A model generated the notes under the pieces. That model saw only the letters and a list, made by a program, of their open reading frames with translations. It had not been told where the DNA came from and ran no database searches. A stretch of DNA of 23,379 nucleotides from contig JAOADG010000034.1 in the NCBI GenBank assembly GCA_026417415.1, positions 1 through 23,379 on the forward strand. Reading direction: 5' to 3'. Origin of the DNA: a bacterium. Its GTDB lineage: Bacteria; Electryoneota; JAOADG01. The position numbers and the translations under genes were made by a program. Position 1 is the stretch's first letter; each line of letters starts with the position of its first letter. This document shows positions 1 through 8,784 of this stretch, one piece after another.

Positions 1-1045
1 GTGCAGTTTCATAATCCTTAGGATTACCGATATCTAACCAATATTCTACGATGGGAAAACTCACTACGTCTTTTTTCTCTTCAATCAGTATTTTCATTAA
101 ATCGGTCATGTCAAACTTCTGACTTTTAGGAATATATTGATGTACAGCAGGTTCTAAGATGTAAATTCCAGCATTCACAAAAAAGGATAATGTAGGTTTT
201 TCTGTGATGGATACAACTTTCATTTCTTTTGTTTCAATTACTCCAAAAGGCACCTGAATATCATATTGCCGAACCCCAACTGTTAAATATGCCTTATGTT
301 CTTGATGAAATCGGTACATCGCACGAAAATCAACCTGAGTAAGTACATCGCCATTCATTACCAACAAAGGTTCTGTTGGTGCTTCCATTAAAGAAAGTGC
401 ACCTGCGGTTCCTAAAGGGCTATCCTCTTGTACATAATCCACTTTTACTCCAAAATCAGAACCATCCCGAAAATATGCCATGATTTTTTCTGGAAGATAA
501 TGGGTGGTGATATTGACGTGATGAATTCCTGAGTTTTTCAACTGTTCAATGATGTGCTCCATTAACGGTTTATCTCCAACAGGCAACATCGGTTTTGGTG
601 TGGTTTCTGTGTAAGGTCTTAACCGTGTGCCAAATCCTCCAGCCATAATGACAGCGCGTAAGGGAGTTGGAGATACAGGAGCAACTTCACTTAAAGTAAC
701 TAAATCTATCACTGTACCATCATCGTCAAGTAAAGGGAGTTGACTGATATGATGTTGATGCATCAACTCGATTTGCTCAGCAATTGGTAAATGGATAGAT
801 GCTTTCAAAGGAACCTCATAACGTGTTCCTTTTTTTCTTTCTAAGATGATGGACACAGGATTGGATAAAGGAATCGCATCAAGAATCGCTCTACGAATAT
901 CACCATCGGTAACCGTACCGATGAGTTTTCGGTCGGCAGTTGTAACTAACGCAATCCCCTTTCCACTTTGATTAATCCGTTGGATTGCTGTATGGATCGT
1001 ATCTTCTATACCGATACAAATGATATTCAGTACTTCTTTGGACAA
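1..1045 (-). CDS. CBS-domain sugar-phosphate nucleotidyltransferase (3' end outside window)
   Basis: This should activate a sugar phosphate with an NTP to make a nucleotide sugar for surface glycans. The first ~120 residues form a CBS pair (VTTADRKLIGTVTDGDIRR in the first CBS; QLPLLDDDGTVIDLVTLSEV in the second). From about residue 130 comes a nucleotidyltransferase domain with the signature MAGGFGTRLRP, then TPKPMLPVG, LVMNGDV and, near the window edge, WLDIGNPKDY. That last motif normally lies close to the C-terminus, so only a short tail is missing. The start is a TTG at 1043-1045 preceded by AAAAGGAAA; no better start is visible. The CBS-plus-transferase order matches the PtmE/HddC-like group (PtmE is a GlcN-1-P guanylyltransferase in legionaminic acid synthesis), but substrate and nucleotide cannot be read from sequence. 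It is divergent from a flippase gene, which fits a glycan locus. Confidence 0.85.
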   Translation of the reverse strand, partial: MSKEVLNIICIGIEDTIHTAIQRINQSGKGIALVTTADRKLIGTVTDGDIRRAILDAIPLSNPVSIILERKKGTRYEVPLKASIHLPIAEQIELMHQHHISQLPLLDDDGTVIDLVTLSEVAPVSPTPLRAVIMAGGFGTRLRPYTETTPKPMLPVGDKPLMEHIIEQLKNSGIHHVNITTHYLPEKIMAYFRDGSDFGVKVDYVQEDSPLGTAGALSLMEAPTEPLLVMNGDVLTQVDFRAMYRFHQEHKAYLTVGVRQYDIQVPFGVIETKEMKVVSITEKPTLSFFVNAGIYILEPAVHQYIPKSQKFDMTDLMKILIEEKKDVVSFPIVEYWLDIGNPKDYETA

Positions 1046-1224
1046 GTTGGATTTCCTTTTAATAAAAATGGATAATACGTTTGAGATTTATGAATTACAA
1101 AATATTTTCAAATTCCATTTGTTTAATAGGTTTCGTACCATTATACTCGTTTTTCAATCGTTGATAAAAAATTTACATTTTTTTCTTTGGTTTCACTAAA
1201 ATCACCACAAACTTTAAGAATTTT

Positions 1225-2514
1225 GTGAATCACGCACCTACAGAAAACACTCAGAAACCTAAAGATATCTCTGTTGTAGGGAAATTTGCATTGGGTAACC
1301 AAATTTCCACTATTCTTCGCTTTATAGGCGGTTTATTACAAGCACGATTCGTTTTTCCTGAAGTGCTCGGCAAATTCAATAGTATTACGATGATCTTAGA
1401 GTATGTCAGTATGAGTGAACTTGGAATTATCAGTGCTTTGGGAAGAGAGTACCCCTATCACATCGGTAAAGGTGAAAAAGAAAAAGGACTTGCACTTGCA
1501 GCCACTGCTCTTTATTGGTCCTTGTTACTGACTATTGTATCAGGCCTAATCATGCTCATACTGAGTGGGTATTACTTTTGGAGGGGTGATGCAGAGATGG
1601 GATGGGGTTTTATTGCAAATGTGTTTACAGCATTTTACTTGTACTACTCCATTTCATTTTTAGCTCAAACCTATAGAACCAGTCACCAGTTTGTCACATT
1701 AGCCAAAATCACAGTTACCCAAAATGTACTAACTCTTGTTTTCTTAGTGTTTGTGTATTGGTATGGGTTTTATGGATTGTTGATACGAGCAGTACTTAGT
1801 GCAATTAGTTACACAATTATGGTCTATCGGTGGCGTCCAATTCGTGTTTTACCCAAATGGAATTGGGATCATTTGAAGCACCTTTCCAAAGTCGGTTTTC
1901 CCATTTTTTTAATGGGACAACTCTATGCACGTTGGACAACCATTAATTCAACAGTGGTTCTTTGGCTTGCAGGTCAACGTTCACTGGGACTTTATGCCAT
2001 TGTGGTTACATTTACCGGGTCATTAGAGATCTTGCCAAATGCAATAGCACAAGTATTTTATCCTAAACTTTCCGAAGAATACGGAAAAAGTAATGATCCA
2101 TTAAAATTGTTGTCCATGATGAAAAAACCCATTTTAATTTCCTTCGGACTCATAACCGCCTTGTGTGTGTTGGTTTTCCCCATTTTGCCTTACATCATCC
2201 GATTTCTGCTACCTAAATATGTGGACGCAACTTTAGCAGCCCAGTTTGGATTATTGATTGCTATTGTAGATAGCGGAACAACTCCCATGCGTACGATATT
2301 CAATGTCATCAGACGACAAGATTTATTTTTCTACAGCATCTTGAGTGGTGTAATTGCTTACTTACTTGCAGTACTTAGCATTTACCCCAATATCTCTGAG
2401 TTATATGTATTTGCACTATCTATGGCTTTCGGACGTGGAGTAATGTTACTGACCGCTTATCTTTTTCTACAGCGAATTAAACGAAAAGCATTGCGTTTAC
2501 GACAATCTCAGTGA
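1225..2514 (+). CDS. Wzx-type oligosaccharide flippase / polysaccharide export membrane protein
   Basis: A 429-residue protein that is almost entirely hydrophobic helices separated by short basic loops, typical of the MOP superfamily polysaccharide transporters (Wzx/RfbX, usually 400-480 residues). Early residues include GKFALGNQISTILRFIGGLL and the loop EVLGKFNSI, as in family members where an aromatic/Gly-rich first helix is followed by a conserved loop. The role inferred is flipping lipid-linked sugar units across the inner membrane. The start is GTG at 1225 with only a weak purine stretch (AAGAA) upstream; no upstream in-frame ATG was found. The neighbouring divergent sugar-nucleotidyltransferase supports a surface-glycan role. 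Its 3' end overlaps the last 7 bp of the convergent MFS gene. The substrate is unknown. Confidence 0.75.
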   Translation: MNHAPTENTQKPKDISVVGKFALGNQISTILRFIGGLLQARFVFPEVLGKFNSITMILEYVSMSELGIISALGREYPYHIGKGEKEKGLALAATALYWSLLLTIVSGLIMLILSGYYFWRGDAEMGWGFIANVFTAFYLYYSISFLAQTYRTSHQFVTLAKITVTQNVLTLVFLVFVYWYGFYGLLIRAVLSAISYTIMVYRWRPIRVLPKWNWDHLKHLSKVGFPIFLMGQLYARWTTINSTVVLWLAGQRSLGLYAIVVTFTGSLEILPNAIAQVFYPKLSEEYGKSNDPLKLLSMMKKPILISFGLITALCVLVFPILPYIIRFLLPKYVDATLAAQFGLLIAIVDSGTTPMRTIFNVIRRQDLFFYSILSGVIAYLLAVLSIYPNISELYVFALSMAFGRGVMLLTAYLFLQRIKRKALRLRQSQ

Positions 2515-3716
2515 CTTTGTATCTCTTCAGGTGGTTTGACCTTGCGAAACGAGAAATAAAGTAATAGATCGTAGGTAATTTTTAATCCTGCACCAGCAAA
2601 TAATGGGCTTAGCATGGAAACGCTTTGCATGGCTAATCCTGCAAACGCGGGACCTATCGCCCATGCACCCAATCGTACCAAATGGGTAACTCCTGATGCT
2701 AACGTCCTCTCTTCGGGTTTTACGATTGCCATAACATAAGATTGACGTGTAGGTACATCCATTTCCACCAATGATTCCCGAATTAAAAAGAGTATCGCTG
2801 CTATCGTGAATGATGGAGCAAATGCTACGGTAATTAACAAGAAACTTGATGGAATATGAGTAAAAACCATGGTATTGACCAGCCCAAATCGCTTTGCAAG
2901 AAATGCTGCAGCAAGATGGGAGAAGGCATTGGCAATTCTTGCTAAAAAATACAATACTCCAATTTGTGCTGGTGTAGCATCAAATTGTTTGAAAAAAAAG
3001 TAAGAGAGCAATGCTGAGGTCAAAAATCCACCACCGATACTGTCTAAAGCGAATAAAGATGAGATTTTCATTAAATGTTTTTTGGTTTCTTTAGTCACTG
3101 GAACTCGGGATTGCTTTGGTTTTTGTATTTCTACTTTTTCTGAAAGAAAACTATACAAACCTGCAGTAACTAAGAAACAAGAGGCATATAGAAAAAAAAG
3201 GAATGTATAGGCAAATTTTTCTTCCCAATTGAACCCAATAACGAATATCGTAGGAAGCCCTGCACATAATGCCCCGATAGCATGTGCAGCATCTTGCAAA
3301 ACGTTGTACCAAGCAAACCATTTAGTCCTCTTTTGATCTTCTGCCAGTGTGGGTAAAATGGCTTGCTCAATCACCAAAGCAGCACCTCGATCTCTTCCCA
3401 TCCCGTTAATCATTCCTAAAAAGGAAATGATTCCAAGGAATAGAATTTGATTGTTTAGTGGAAGTAAAATACCACCTATGGCAGAAATGATTGAAAGAAA
3501 GATGAGTACTTTTTTTCTTCCCCAACTATCCGCAATCAAAGTGACGATTAAGGTAGCCAAGGCACCACCTGCTAACCCAGCAGTAACTAACGTTCCTATT
3601 GAACTGGGGTTAAGACCTTCTTTCGCAAGATAGATTCCAAAGATGAGTCCACTTAAACTGATAGCAAACGCTCGAAACCAAGCAGTGATGAGAATGATTA
3701 AAAAATCACGTTTCAT
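2508..3716 (-). CDS. MFS transporter
   Basis: A 402-residue, twelve-helix-type major facilitator. The MFS signature loop between helices 2 and 3 is seen as DSWGRKKV, and the second half repeats the pattern with the loop AKRFGLV. A basic central loop (around KQSRVPVTKETKKH) separates the two six-helix halves, as in the family. A helix-4 region (MGRDRGAALVIEQAILP) and the segment MDVPTRQSYVMA resemble drug or metabolite exporters, but the substrate cannot be assigned. It starts with ATG at 3716 and is divergent from the acyl-CoA dehydrogenase gene across a 93-bp gap. It converges on the flippase with a 7-bp overlap, so neither gene has a terminator between them. Confidence 0.85.
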   Translation of the reverse strand: MKRDFLIILITAWFRAFAISLSGLIFGIYLAKEGLNPSSIGTLVTAGLAGGALATLIVTLIADSWGRKKVLIFLSIISAIGGILLPLNNQILFLGIISFLGMINGMGRDRGAALVIEQAILPTLAEDQKRTKWFAWYNVLQDAAHAIGALCAGLPTIFVIGFNWEEKFAYTFLFFLYASCFLVTAGLYSFLSEKVEIQKPKQSRVPVTKETKKHLMKISSLFALDSIGGGFLTSALLSYFFFKQFDATPAQIGVLYFLARIANAFSHLAAAFLAKRFGLVNTMVFTHIPSSFLLITVAFAPSFTIAAILFLIRESLVEMDVPTRQSYVMAIVKPEERTLASGVTHLVRLGAWAIGPAFAGLAMQSVSMLSPLFAGAGLKITYDLLLYFSFRKVKPPEEIQSH

Positions 3717-3809
3717 TTTTTCCTATGGAAATGTGGTAAAAAGTATTTGTATTTCTGAAAGTGACGATTTAAGTTTAGTGAAATTGTTGAAGCATTTCAA
3801 AGGAATAGT

Positions 3810-5021
3810 ATGAACCAAGAATTTCTTACTCCAAAACAACAAGAACTTATCCAAAAAGTTCGTGAATTGAGCAAAACTTACATTCTTCCGAATGCGGCGA
3901 AATGGGATCGTGATCAAATTTACCCTTGGGAAATCGTTCAAGCACTTCAAGCAGAAAAACTGATGGGTGTTTGGATACCGGAAAAATACGGGGGGTTAGG
4001 TTTGGGTGTATTTGAATTGTGTTTGTTGGTGGAAGAATTGTCGCGTCATTGTGGTGGAGTTGGCGTTGCTTACGCTGTCAATGCTTTAGGCAGTTTTCCG
4101 ATATTATTGGGTGGCACAGAAGAACAAAAACAAGAATGGCTTCCACCCATCGCGCGTGGTGAAAAATTGATTAGTTTTGGACTATCTGAAAAGATTTCTG
4201 GGTCTGATGCAGGTTCAATGATCACCAAAGCGATCAAAGAAGGTGATGAGTATGTTCTTTATGGTGAAAAGAAATGGAATACCAATGGTGGTGCGGCAAC
4301 AATTTATACAATTTATGCCACCACCGATCCTAACCGCGGACATCGTGGTGTATCTGCATTCCTATTAGAAAAAGGACACCCGAACTTTGAAATTGGCTAT
4401 ATGGAAGATAAAATGGGGATACGAACTGTTTCAGTTCACGAACTCTATTTGAATGGAGCAAGAGTCCCTGCTGATCGTTTACTCGGTGGTAAAGAAGGAA
4501 CAGGGTTTGCAAATGCAATGATGACTTTAGATCGCGCTCGACCGGGTGTTGCTGCACAAGCATTGGGTTTGGCTCAAGGTGCTTTAGATTTAACTATTGA
4601 GTATTTGACCAAACATAGCGGTGAATTTCCTAAATCTTATACTTATGAAGATGGTCAGTTTTTCCCAGATGAATGGGAAAGTGCACCCAAATCAAGTGAA
4701 CAAGCCATACAATTTCGTTTAGCAGAGTTAGCCACAAAAATTGAAGCAGCAAGGCATCTGGTATATACTGCAGCCAAATTGATCGATGCGGGAGCGAAAA
4801 ATATTTCACAAATTAGCGCAATGTGCAAATTGTTTGCTACCGATACTGCAATGGAAGTAACCAGTGAATGTATGAGTTTATGGGGGATAGAAGGTTGTCT
4901 TCGCGATCATCCTATAGAGAAATACTATCGTGATGCTAAGATCACACAAATCTACGAAGGTACAAATCAAATTCAACGACTTGTTATTGCTCGCAACTTA
5001 TTGAGGAGTTTCTCCGCTTAG
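3810..5021 (+). CDS. Acyl-CoA dehydrogenase family protein
   Basis: A 403-residue FAD-dependent dehydrogenase that should introduce a 2,3-double bond into an acyl-CoA and pass electrons to ETF. The N-terminal helical domain contains IPEKYGGLGLG. The middle beta domain has the FAD/substrate signature FGLSEKISGSDAGS followed by GEKKWNTNGG. The C-terminal helical domain ends with ITQIYEGTNQIQR, where Glu383 matches the catalytic base of short- and medium-chain family members. An oddity is that the usual RxQFG segment after the first long helix of the C-terminal domain is replaced by a longer acidic/aromatic loop (about residues 265-296), before the standard QAIQFRLAELATKIEAARH. The start ATG has a good AAGGAA 4 bases upstream. 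No ETF or thiolase gene lies beside it, so the chain-length preference is unknown. Confidence 0.9.
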   Translation: MNQEFLTPKQQELIQKVRELSKTYILPNAAKWDRDQIYPWEIVQALQAEKLMGVWIPEKYGGLGLGVFELCLLVEELSRHCGGVGVAYAVNALGSFPILLGGTEEQKQEWLPPIARGEKLISFGLSEKISGSDAGSMITKAIKEGDEYVLYGEKKWNTNGGAATIYTIYATTDPNRGHRGVSAFLLEKGHPNFEIGYMEDKMGIRTVSVHELYLNGARVPADRLLGGKEGTGFANAMMTLDRARPGVAAQALGLAQGALDLTIEYLTKHSGEFPKSYTYEDGQFFPDEWESAPKSSEQAIQFRLAELATKIEAARHLVYTAAKLIDAGAKNISQISAMCKLFATDTAMEVTSECMSLWGIEGCLRDHPIEKYYRDAKITQIYEGTNQIQRLVIARNLLRSFSA

Positions 5022-5085
5022 CATTTTTAAATTTTTTCCACTTTGTGATTTCAAACAACTGTTTTGAAACCATTGACTTCGTACT

Positions 5086-5102
5086 ATCTCAAAATGTGAG
5101 AT
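5086..5102. repeat. Short inverted repeat upstream of the small membrane protein gene
   Basis: ATCTCA, five bases, TGAGAT: a perfect 6-bp dyad ending 21 bases before the start of the gene at 5124. It could be a small operator or an RNA hairpin in the leader. No poly-T follows, so it is not an intrinsic terminator. The function is not known. Confidence 0.35.
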
Positions 5103-5123
5103 TGCGAAGTTAGAGAACTTTTC

Positions 5124-5537
5124 ATGAATGATATTCTCTTATTGATTGTCATGGTGCTTTCCATTTGGGGTGCACTGCTATTCTTAACCCTAAAGGTAGG
5201 GCTTATTACTGCTCGCAATACAATAGAATTAGGGTTACGAAAACGTCGGTTACAACTCTTGCGATATCGTTTTTTGTTGGGCTGCACGATTGGATTGTTG
5301 TTGTTGGGATTGACCTTACACTATTTGGTGAATACAGGTTACACAAAAGAAACATTCGTTCTCTACCTTGCTTTTTCTTGTATTTGTTTAAGTGAAATGT
5401 ACTTCTGGTTACGTTACCTTCAACTCTATAAAAATTTCCGAAAATACTCAACCAAATTTTTTCAGATTGATACCATTAGCCCTTACTTTTCTTTAAGTGG
5501 AACCATTCTCTCTATTCTTTCCATCTTAACCAGATAA
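5124..5537 (+). CDS. Hypothetical small membrane protein (four predicted helices)
   Basis: A 137-residue protein that I do not recognise. Hydrophobic segments lie at about residues 4-26, 49-70, 76-95 and 120-135. A strongly basic loop (ELGLRKRRLQLLRYR) sits between the first two, which by the positive-inside rule would be cytoplasmic. No enzymatic or metal-binding motif is seen. The start ATG is preceded by GAGA at a normal distance. It stands alone between the acyl-CoA dehydrogenase gene (102 bp upstream) and the convergent alanine-dehydrogenase-family gene, whose stop is only 3 bp away. Codon use looks like its neighbours, and the clean hydrophobic pattern favours a real gene. Confidence 0.65.
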   Translation: MNDILLLIVMVLSIWGALLFLTLKVGLITARNTIELGLRKRRLQLLRYRFLLGCTIGLLLLGLTLHYLVNTGYTKETFVLYLAFSCICLSEMYFWLRYLQLYKNFRKYSTKFFQIDTISPYFSLSGTILSILSILTR

Positions 5538-5540
5538 TTT

Positions 5541-6647
5541 TTAAGGGTAGATCTCGAAGGGTAAACCGGTATAATCTGCTACCGCTTTTCTGGTGGCTTT
5601 GCCTTTGTAAATAGTCACACCTCTTCTCAACTCTTCGTTCTTAGAAAGAGCTAACTCAAGACCTTGTTCTGCGATTTCAAGAACTGTATCACCTAATAGA
5701 TTGGTCAATAAATGGGAAGCCATTCTACCTACTGCAGAAGGTAAATTCGGAACACAAATGTGTGTTACCCCTTCTTTGATATAAACTGGATTTTGAAGGG
5801 TTGTAGGTCTAGATGTTTCTGAGGAACCGCCTTGATCAATGGCTAAGTCAATAAATACGCTTCCTGGTTTCATAGATTGAATTTGTTGGACAGTTAAGAC
5901 GTGCGGCGCTCGTGCATCTTCTAAATGCACTGCACTAATCAAAACATCTGCAAATGCGACCACGCGAGTAATGTTATCGGGAATAGCCACCATTGTTTCT
6001 AACTCAGAATGAAATTCATCAGGTAAATTTCTTAAACGAGAAGGATATCGATCTAAAAGAATTACTCGTGCTCCAGCACGAATTGCAGCACGTGCGGCAG
6101 ATACACCCGCAGCTCCAGCACCAAGAATGGTAACTTGCGCTCCCGGTACGGTAGGCAATGAATTCAGTAACAAACCGCGTCCACCATGAATGTTCAATAA
6201 GTACATTGCAGCAAAATGGATTGCTAAATGTCCAGCAATTTCACTCATCCCTTGTCGAAAAGGATATTCATTGTTGTCTGTAGAAATTGATTCAAGTGCA
6301 ATAGCAGTAATTTTCTTTTCATTTAAGATACTAGCAATCTCTTTTGGCATTGCTGCTGCCAATAGAAAGGAAACCAAGGTTTGTCCTGTTTCAAACAATG
6401 ATGCTTCTTCTTTTGATGGTGGTAATACTTTCAATATGAGTTCACTACGGCTGATGGTTTCTTCTTTGGAATACGTGATAATCGCCCCTTTTTTCATATA
6501 CTCAGTATCTTGCCATCCAGCATTTGCACCTGCTGAATTTTCTACATAAACTCGGTGACCTTTTTCTGTAAGCGCAGCAACACCTGCGGGGTTAAGTATG
6601 ACTCTCGATTCGTTCGCATAAGTTTCTTTTAGTATTCCGATATCCAT
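5541..6647 (-). CDS. ald: Alanine dehydrogenase / PNT-alpha family protein lacking two canonical catalytic residues
   Basis: A 368-residue member of the AlaDH/PNT family. Canonical Ald interconverts alanine and pyruvate plus ammonia with NAD(H). The N-terminal domain has GILKETYANESRV with the substrate-binding Arg15 kept. The Rossmann domain has ILGAGAAG at about 174-181, and FIDLAIDQGG keeps the aspartate (about 271). The catalytic Lys75 of canonical Ald, in the motif LKVKEP, is Leu here (LKVLPP). His96, in the motif FLHLAA, is also Leu (FLLAAA). The family is therefore clear, but alanine dehydrogenase activity is doubtful. The start is ATG at 6645-6647 with AAGGAAAAGGAA upstream; an in-frame extension to 6734 has no support. 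It is divergent from lysS. Confidence 0.8.
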   Translation of the reverse strand: MDIGILKETYANESRVILNPAGVAALTEKGHRVYVENSAGANAGWQDTEYMKKGAIITYSKEETISRSELILKVLPPSKEEASLFETGQTLVSFLLAAAMPKEIASILNEKKITAIALESISTDNNEYPFRQGMSEIAGHLAIHFAAMYLLNIHGGRGLLLNSLPTVPGAQVTILGAGAAGVSAARAAIRAGARVILLDRYPSRLRNLPDEFHSELETMVAIPDNITRVVAFADVLISAVHLEDARAPHVLTVQQIQSMKPGSVFIDLAIDQGGSSETSRPTTLQNPVYIKEGVTHICVPNLPSAVGRMASHLLTNLLGDTVLEIAEQGLELALSKNEELRRGVTIYKGKATRKAVADYTGLPFEIYP

Positions 6648-6822
6648 AGATGTTCCTTTTCCTTGAGGTTTTCTATTGGCAGAGGTTCGAATCGCTACGA
6701 TTCTAATATAATTTGAAATTCCTCGTATCTCCAATGTATGTGATTTTTACAAAGATATTCTTACTTTATGAATCAATTAAAAAATCGTTTTGTATGAACC
6801 CGTTTATCAATGAGAGAAGACC

Positions 6823-8769
6823 ATGGGAGAAAGTAGAGAAAAACAGTTGTTTGAAGTACGCCTTCAAAAATTAGAAAAAATCCGCCAAGCAAACATTAAC
6901 CCTTATCCACCTGTATATCATCGCAGTCATACGATTCAAGAGGTTTTGTCTCACTTTGAAACCTACTTGGAGATGAAAAAAGAAGTGGTGATTGCAGGAC
7001 GCATCAAAGCCATTCGTGAAATGGGAAAAGTTAGTTTTGCATACCTTGAAGATGAACTTGCTGGAATACAACTGTATATCAAACGCGATAACGTAGGAGA
7101 AACTTTGTATGAGTTGTGGAAAGAGATTGATCTTGGTGATGTAATTGGTGCTAAAGGGACTTTAATGATTACGCGAACTGGTGAAAAAACGTTGAATGTG
7201 ATGGAATGGACGTTGTTAGCAAAATGTTTACGAACATTACCGATTGCAAAAGAAGTTCGTGATGAAGAAGGAAACGTCATTCAAGCGTACAATGAATTCA
7301 CATCGCAAGAAGCCCGTTATCGCAGACGCTATGTGGACTTAGCAGTACATATGAATGTTCGTGAAGTATTTTTGAAACGTGCAAAAATTATCTCCTCTAT
7401 ACGAAAATTTTTAGATCACCGCGGCTTTGTTGAAGTAGAAACTCCTATTTTGCAACCATTATACGGAGGTGCTCTAGCCAGACCATTTACTACCTATCAT
7501 AATGAATTAAAGCAAAAATTGTATTTAAGGATTGCCGACGAATTGTACTTAAAACGATTGATCGTTGGCGGTCTATCAAAAGTTTATGAAATTGGAAAAG
7601 ATTTTCGTAACGAAGGGGTTGACCGATTTCACTCTCCAGAGTTTACTATGCTTGAATTTTATTGGGCTTATGCCGATTATCTTGATGCTGCCAATTTAAT
7701 AGAAGAATTGTTAGAATTTGTTGCTTTAGAAGTATTAGGACAAACCAAAGTGAAGTATGGAGAGGAAGAAATTGATTTTAAAGGTCCCTACCGCAGAGCA
7801 AAATTTTTTGATTTATTACAGGATGCAACTGGACAAGATTTGGCGAATGCTTCGGAAAGTGAACTTCTTAATCTATTTCAGGAGAAAAACTTAGAGGTTC
7901 CTGATAATGCCTCTTTGGCGAAATTGTATGATGAATTGTTTAGTGAGTTGGTAGAACCCAATTTGATACAACCAACCATTGTGATGGATTATCCTGTTGT
8001 CCTTTCACCGCTTGCAAAAAGACATCGCGAACATCCCAATTTAGTGGAACGTTTTGAATTGATTATCGGCGGAAAAGAGCTTGCCAATTCTTTTAGTGAA
8101 TTAAATGACCCATTTGATCAACGGGAACGATTTGAACTACAACGTCAATTTCGTGAATTGGGTGATTTAGAGACGCAACCTATGGATGAAGATTATCTTT
8201 ATGCATTAGAATGTGGGATGCCACCTACAGCGGGGTTGGGACTTGGGATTGATCGGCTATGTATGTGGTTGCTCAACCAACCGACTTTGCGTGATGTTGT
8301 ACTTTTTCCCGCTTTACGTCCAGAAGAAAATGAACCCATGTTGCGGCAACTCAAAGTGGATTATGCAATTCGAGTTGGTGAAGCGGTGCGTGAAGAATTG
8401 ATTGAAATTGAGTATGATGTAAAAGATGCCAATGACCAACTTTTTAGCCGTCTTCAGGTCGGAAAAAAGTTGAATCAACGGAGTTGGTCAGTATTGGATA
8501 CACCACCATTCGGATTGACTGCAGATGCCATTCAACGAATGTTTCAACATTTAGAAGTGGGAACGAAAGTGGTATTGCTTTTGTGGAATCGTAATCCAAC
8601 CATAGAGGAAACAAAAGAAATACGGTACTTAGAATTTAAACAAGTGATGGATGAAGATTACCTTTTTGAACAAATTCCTTTGACCGATGAACAACAAGAG
8701 CGGCTAATTGAAGAATTGGAACGTAGAGATTTAAAAATTTGCCATCATATTGGTTATGGAGAAAGATAA
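6823..8769 (+). CDS. lysS: Class II lysyl-tRNA synthetase with a ~140-residue C-terminal extension
   Basis: Charges tRNA-Lys with lysine in the cytoplasm. An OB-fold anticodon-binding domain spans about residues 55-150 (VVIAGRIKAIREMGKVSFAY). The class II catalytic core follows, with motif 2 as DFRNEGVDRFHSPEFTMLEF and motif 3 as GLGLGIDRLCMWL at about 471-483, just after MDEDYLYALECGMPPT. A normal bacterial LysRS ends soon after LRDVVLFPALRPEE (near residue 505). This one continues to residue 648 with an extra, mostly charged alpha/beta-looking region that I do not recognise. The start ATG is preceded by GAGAGAAG. The agmatinase gene follows after 15 bp, probably in the same operon. Confidence 0.95.
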   Translation: MGESREKQLFEVRLQKLEKIRQANINPYPPVYHRSHTIQEVLSHFETYLEMKKEVVIAGRIKAIREMGKVSFAYLEDELAGIQLYIKRDNVGETLYELWKEIDLGDVIGAKGTLMITRTGEKTLNVMEWTLLAKCLRTLPIAKEVRDEEGNVIQAYNEFTSQEARYRRRYVDLAVHMNVREVFLKRAKIISSIRKFLDHRGFVEVETPILQPLYGGALARPFTTYHNELKQKLYLRIADELYLKRLIVGGLSKVYEIGKDFRNEGVDRFHSPEFTMLEFYWAYADYLDAANLIEELLEFVALEVLGQTKVKYGEEEIDFKGPYRRAKFFDLLQDATGQDLANASESELLNLFQEKNLEVPDNASLAKLYDELFSELVEPNLIQPTIVMDYPVVLSPLAKRHREHPNLVERFELIIGGKELANSFSELNDPFDQRERFELQRQFRELGDLETQPMDEDYLYALECGMPPTAGLGLGIDRLCMWLLNQPTLRDVVLFPALRPEENEPMLRQLKVDYAIRVGEAVREELIEIEYDVKDANDQLFSRLQVGKKLNQRSWSVLDTPPFGLTADAIQRMFQHLEVGTKVVLLLWNRNPTIEETKEIRYLEFKQVMDEDYLFEQIPLTDEQQERLIEELERRDLKICHHIGYGER

Positions 8770-8784
8770 CTTATAGGAGCACCG

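Noticed and set aside
5049-5069. Hairpin after the acyl-CoA dehydrogenase gene as a terminator
   Set aside because: The dyad (TTTCAAAC with a bulged partner) is A-T rich and is not followed by a T-run.
6190-6549. 119-residue plus-strand ORF antisense to the alanine-dehydrogenase-family gene
   Set aside because: It mirrors the coding frame of a well-supported gene, has no recognisable domain and no good ribosome site.
6648-6734. In-frame N-terminal extension of the alanine-dehydrogenase-family gene
   Set aside because: The conserved family N-terminus (MDIGILKET) begins at 6647 with a strong AAGGAAAAGGAA ahead of it; the extension has no family match.
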